Positions 5,475 to 7,476 of a stretch of 7,476 nt of DNA are shown here, in pieces. The position numbers were made by a program, and so were the translations under genes. The notes below the pieces were generated by a model. It saw nothing but the letters and a program-made list of their open reading frames with translations. It searched no databases and was not told the origin of the DNA. The DNA comes from Candidatus Schekmanbacteria bacterium GWA2_38_11 (GTDB taxonomy: Bacteria > Schekmanbacteria > GWA2-38-11). The stretch lies in the NCBI GenBank assembly GCA_001790645.1, contig MGDB01000045.1, positions 850-8,325 of the forward strand, read 5' to 3'. Each line of letters opens with the position of its first letter. Within the stretch, counting starts at the first letter, position 1.

Positions 5475-6073
5475 CACATTCCACCATGGCTATCCATCCC
5501 TCCATGCTCAATTGTTGTACCTTCCTGTTTTTTCTCGCTCATACTCCCTCTATCAACCCCTTGCTCCATCTTTGCGGCATCACCTTTGCTAATTCTTGAT
5601 AAACTGTTAAGCTGTTCATCAGTCAGAAGTTTCTTAGCCCGTTCAACTGACTTTATATAATCTAATCTCATCTCTTTCCTTAAATTTTCTACTTCGTCAA
5701 CCTTTTTTTTAATCACATCCATATCCACGTCTCTTTTTGTCTGAAGCATTGCAAGCTCTCTCTCTATCTTATTTATGCTTGAGGCTTTCTTAGCTTTTTC
5801 ATTCTCGTATTCCTTCCCGATCTCATCAAGCCCTTTTATCTGGGATTCGCTTAAATTCAGTTCATCCTTCAAGTCTAAATAAAATCCTTCATTGGCACTT
5901 CTTCCAGGCTGCTGAGATTGCTGGTTGACATCTCTTTGCTGCTCCCCGCCACGCTTATGCCCGCCTCCAAACCATCCCATCATATCATCCCAGCACATCA
6001 TGGCTTGAACTGGTAAAGTAAAAAATACAATGCTTGAAATTAGAACTAACAGAAATACTATTTTCCTGCGCAT
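5474..6073 (-). CDS. Spy/CpxP-like periplasmic protein (Metal_resist/CnrX type) with Met/His ends
   Basis: From the ATG at 6073 the product has 199 residues. The signal peptide is about 1-24 (ending PVQA). The mature N-terminus is MMCWDDMMGWFGGGHKRGG, rich in Met, Cys and His. A helical Spy/CpxP-like core spans about 64-162 with LNLSESQ at 72-78 and LTDEQ at 150-154, the two LTxxQ-type motifs of the family, linked by long charged helices. The tail ends EHGGMDSHGGM, a likely soft-metal site. Family members are periplasmic chaperones or metal sensors (Spy, CpxP, ZraP, CnrX). A longer reading from 6154 would add 27 residues including LPAGRQV, a translation of a palindromic DNA repeat, so I reject it. 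AAGGAGG seven bases before 6073 fixes the start. It is first in a coupled set with the NosL-like and cytochrome genes. Confidence 0.85.
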   Translation of the reverse strand: MRRKIVFLLVLISSIVFFTLPVQAMMCWDDMMGWFGGGHKRGGEQQRDVNQQSQQPGRSANEGFYLDLKDELNLSESQIKGLDEIGKEYENEKAKKASSINKIERELAMLQTKRDVDMDVIKKKVDEVENLRKEMRLDYIKSVERAKKLLTDEQLNSLSRISKGDAAKMEQGVDRGSMSEKKQEGTTIEHGGMDSHGGM

Positions 6074-6080
6074 AACGATG

Positions 6081-6087
6081 CCTCCTT
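6081..6087 (-). promoter_or_regulatory. Ribosome binding site deciding the Spy-like gene start
   Basis: AAGGAGG on the minus strand sits seven bases before ATG at 6073. It selects this start over the in-frame upstream ATG at 6154, which would translate repeat DNA. Confidence 0.85.
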
Positions 6088-6100
6088 GTGATTTTATAAT

Positions 6101-6109
6101 CCCCCCCCC
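6101..6109. repeat. Run of nine Cs (nine Gs on the gene strand) upstream of the Spy-like gene
   Basis: The homopolymer lies 28 bases before the Spy-like start, just upstream of a TATAAA that could act as a -10 box. No good -35 element is visible at the matching distance. Tracts of this length can change length by slippage and alter promoter spacing. Confidence 0.5.
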
Positions 6110-6122
6110 ATTCCCATTTACT

Positions 6123-6138
6123 TGCCTACCGGCAGGCA
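6123..6138. repeat. PAGRQV-type palindromic repeat unit
   Basis: TGCCT (6123-6127), CCGG (6129-6132) and AGGCA (6134-6138) form an imperfect palindrome of the kind that, when translated, yields the PAGRQV string seen in over-extended gene models from many uncultured bacteria. Its presence here explains the false N-terminal extension of the Spy-like gene. Confidence 0.65.
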
Positions 6139-6168
6139 GGGAAAAGGGAGGCAAGGATTCGAGGATTC

Positions 6169-6227
6169 ATGTAGGGTACGTTCCCTGAACGCACCACATC
6201 GGCGTGGTCGGGGACCACGCCCTACAT
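6169..6227. repeat. Second cloverleaf-like inverted repeat
   Basis: Outer arms ATGTAGGG (6169-6176) and CCCTACAT (6220-6227) are perfect and enclose two hairpins. One is imperfect, 6176-6183 with 6187-6194, having one A-C mismatch around CCT. The other is a perfect 9-bp stem, 6201-6209 with 6213-6221, around GGG. The architecture matches the element at 3160-3222 although the sequence differs. It lies between the Met/His-rich gene and the Spy-like gene and may reduce read-through. Confidence 0.75.
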
Positions 6228-6254
6228 TCTCATCTCCTTGAACCCTTTATACAT

Positions 6255-6770
6255 TTACTGCCCCATATGACCGCTATTTCCCATTCCACTTCCGGAGCCC
6301 ATATGACTGCCGCTTCCCATACCGGATCCTGAGCTATTTCCGTTTCCTCCCTGGCCCGAACCCATCATACCACCACTATGATGACTGTCTGTTCCGCCTG
6401 TAGTTGTCATATGAGAATCACTTCCTCCCATTTCAGAGCCACTCATCATATTCTGATCACTGCTGTTATGATGGCTTCCCATATTAGTGTTGCTGTCTCC
6501 ATGCATGTTACTGCCGTTTCCCATATTGGAATCTGTGCCGGTATTATCCCCTTCAGTTGCAGTGGCATTATAATTTTTGCCTTTTATATTTCCTGCACTC
6601 TTTCCCTTCACCATATTTTTTACTGTACCGCTGCTATTCATCTTTCCTTTACTTCCATGTCCGCCTCCCATGCCTGACTTATTCCCCATCATTCCGGCAA
6701 AGCCTAAACTTGAAAAGGCAACAAAAGCAACAATACCGAAAAAAACAATTGCAATCTTTTTGAACTTCAT
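6255..6770 (-). CDS. Secreted Met/His/Gly/Ser-rich low-complexity protein
   Basis: This 171-residue protein has a clear signal peptide at about 1-25 (ending GFA or FAG). The mature chain is almost entirely Gly, Ser, Asn, Thr, Met and His, with 19 Met in the whole protein and 9 His. Repeated MG, HM and MMG steps occur, such as GSGSHMGSGSGMGNSGHMG near the end. It has no cysteine and few hydrophobic residues, so it is probably disordered. Met- and His-rich exported chains commonly bind Cu(I)/Ag(I) through thioether and imidazole groups; copper storage or buffering is an inference here. I recognise no named family. ATG is preceded by AAGGAG at six bases. The 154-base upstream spacer (6771-6924) is AT-rich with no convincing promoter. 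The adjacent Spy-like protein shares Met/His-rich ends. Confidence 0.78.
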   Translation of the reverse strand: MKFKKIAIVFFGIVAFVAFSSLGFAGMMGNKSGMGGGHGSKGKMNSSGTVKNMVKGKSAGNIKGKNYNATATEGDNTGTDSNMGNGSNMHGDSNTNMGSHHNSSDQNMMSGSEMGGSDSHMTTTGGTDSHHSGGMMGSGQGGNGNSSGSGMGSGSHMGSGSGMGNSGHMGQ

Positions 6771-6924
6771 TAGCTTCTCCTTCTAAAAGTAGATTTTTTA
6801 TTTTCTGTTCTAAATATTTCCCTTGCTTCAAGATTAGTTATTGTTGTTTTTTCTCTCCTTTCAAAAGTTATAAACCATTAATAAACTGTCCATATCTTTT
6901 TAGAATTTTCTATCTGTCAGCGTA

Positions 6925-7167
6925 TTATTCCACATTCCGTATTTTTCTCTTCCCCTTCTTTTGCAAAATATCTGGTTGTAATTCTTTATTTACCCTCCTT
7001 TCTGCCTCAAGCCAGTCTTCCATCTCATCACCAGGCGTGCATCCTTTTTTTTCATAAATTTCATAAGCTACTTTGTGAATCATTTCAGTTAATTGTTCCT
7101 GACTCAAAGAGTTTTGAGAAACTTTTGTGTATGATGATTTTTTTCTGGCTGTATCCTTTCCTCTCAC
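6925..7167 (-). CDS. Small DUF2934-domain protein
   Basis: From GTG at 7167 the product has 80 residues. The first 20 are basic and polar. The DUF2934 motif then spans about 26-60 of this model: MIHKVAYEIYEKKGCTPGDE followed by MEDWLEAERRV. The pattern AYEIYE..G..PG..EDWLEAER is characteristic of this small family of unknown function, which is soluble and often found in bacteria with large genomes. The C-terminus is Lys/Arg-rich. A longer reading from TTG at 7206 (93 residues) has a poor upstream ribosome site, while GTG has AAAAGGAGG nine bases upstream, so I prefer the short form. It has no signal peptide and no obvious link to the metal theme. Confidence 0.8.
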   Translation of the reverse strand: MRGKDTARKKSSYTKVSQNSLSQEQLTEMIHKVAYEIYEKKGCTPGDEMEDWLEAERRVNKELQPDILQKKGKRKIRNVE

Positions 7168-7176
7168 TTCTCTCTG

Positions 7177-7185
7177 CCTCCTTTT
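7177..7185 (-). promoter_or_regulatory. Ribosome binding site supporting GTG start of the DUF2934 gene
   Basis: AAAAGGAGG on the minus strand sits nine bases before GTG at 7167 and is the only strong match near the gene, favouring this start over TTG at 7206. Confidence 0.65.
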
Positions 7186-7226
7186 CTCTGTTTGTGAATT
7201 TAACAAAATTCTGGAGTCCCAGACCT

Positions 7227-7476
7227 TTACTTTACCTCATACCAGAACTTGGCAAGATGCTGTTTTTCATCCTTTGTCTTAAACAAAATTATGACCCCGT
7301 ATTTTCCCTTCTCCTTCATTTCTAAATCACACCCGTAGTGTTTCATTTCCTTACTCCATTCTACCAACTTTTCTTGCGCTTTATCATTGGGGTCAATGAC
7401 CTTAACCTTTACTTTTGCGTCTTCTATCTTTTTTCCTCCTTTCTCTTCAGAGATTTCCAATGCAAGATGATGGGAT
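7227..7476 (-). CDS. YtkA-like beta-domain protein, partial (N-terminus beyond right edge)
   Basis: The frame is open to the window edge with no stop, giving 83 codons that begin SHHLALEI before the TTG at 7460. That TTG has no ribosome site, so I read the gene as a C-terminal fragment rather than a 77-residue protein. The visible part has beta-rich features: DAKVKVKVIDPNDKAQEK, HYGCDLEMKEKGKYGVIILFKTKDEK and FWYEV. This resembles the end of YtkA/FixH-like exported beta-sandwich domains, which often start with a His pair after a strand and sit near metal-transport genes. A single Cys occurs in HYGCDLE. The identification rests on pattern memory. It ends 59 bases before the DUF2934 start and may lead that transcript. 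Confidence 0.6.
   Translation of the reverse strand, partial: SHHLALEISEEKGGKKIEDAKVKVKVIDPNDKAQEKLVEWSKEMKHYGCDLEMKEKGKYGVIILFKTKDEKQHLAKFWYEVK

Noticed and set aside
6074..6154. N-terminal extension of the Spy-like protein starting at ATG 6154
   Set aside because: It would translate a PAGRQV-type palindromic repeat and a poly-G tract, place a signal peptide 27 residues in, and ignore the AAGGAGG before ATG 6073.
6378..6786. Overlapping plus-strand frames opposite the Met/His-rich gene
   Set aside because: They arise from the low-complexity codon pattern of the minus-strand gene; the signal peptide and strong ribosome site support only the minus-strand reading.
6838..6880. Possible promoter upstream of the Met/His-rich gene
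   Set aside because: TTGAAA and TGGACA hexamers occur on the minus strand but no -10-like hexamer lies at 16-18 bases from either, so I do not annotate a promoter.

Overview
All recognisable genes in this 7.5 kb window lie on the minus strand, so they are read from the right edge to the left. The DNA is AT-rich to the eye. It carries envelope and secreted proteins, a class I cytochrome c, and intergenic palindromic repeats of a kind I recognise from uncultured anaerobic bacteria: a PAGRQV-type unit, an ATTGC..GCAAT unit and cloverleaf-like inverted repeats. This suggests a Gram-negative, probably anaerobic or microaerophilic, bacterium, perhaps near Nitrospirota, Schekmanbacteria or Desulfobacterota. 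The lineage is a low-confidence inference. No tRNA, rRNA, CRISPR or transposase gene is visible, and no gene-free stretch exceeds 300 bases.

Right part (7476 to 4517): the window opens with the C-terminal end of a YtkA-like beta-domain protein cut by the edge (7227-7476). Next come a small DUF2934 protein (6925-7167) and a secreted Met/His/Gly/Ser-rich protein (6255-6770). After a spacer holding two palindromic repeats there is a tight set: a Spy/CpxP-like periplasmic protein (5474-6073), a Cys-rich NosL-like protein that overlaps it (4980-5474), and a small exported cytochrome c (4517-4921).

Middle (4516 to 3073): a repeat-rich spacer, a radical SAM/SPASM-like enzyme (3316-4365), and a 243-base spacer with a striking cloverleaf-like inverted repeat.

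Left part (3072 to 1): an apparent operon of an HMA + SurA_N fusion with a Cys-rich tail (2140-3072), a DUF2318 lipoprotein (1502-2077), a membrane-anchored HMA protein (999-1394) and a MacB/FtsX-type ABC permease that runs off the left edge (1-1002). The last two overlap by ATGA.

The common theme is handling of a soft or transition metal outside the inner membrane. There are two HMA domains, a five-Cys DUF2318 domain, a CxxC motif in the permease's extracytoplasmic loop, a NosL-like Cys cluster, a Spy-like protein with a His/Met tail and a Met/His-rich secreted protein. The left operon recalls the DUF2318 + FtsX-permease + thiol-protein part of the Campylobacter p19 iron-uptake locus, but uses HMA domains, which more often bind copper or mercury. 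My working inference is an envelope copper or iron trafficking and maturation island. The metal and the direction of transport cannot be read from the sequence.
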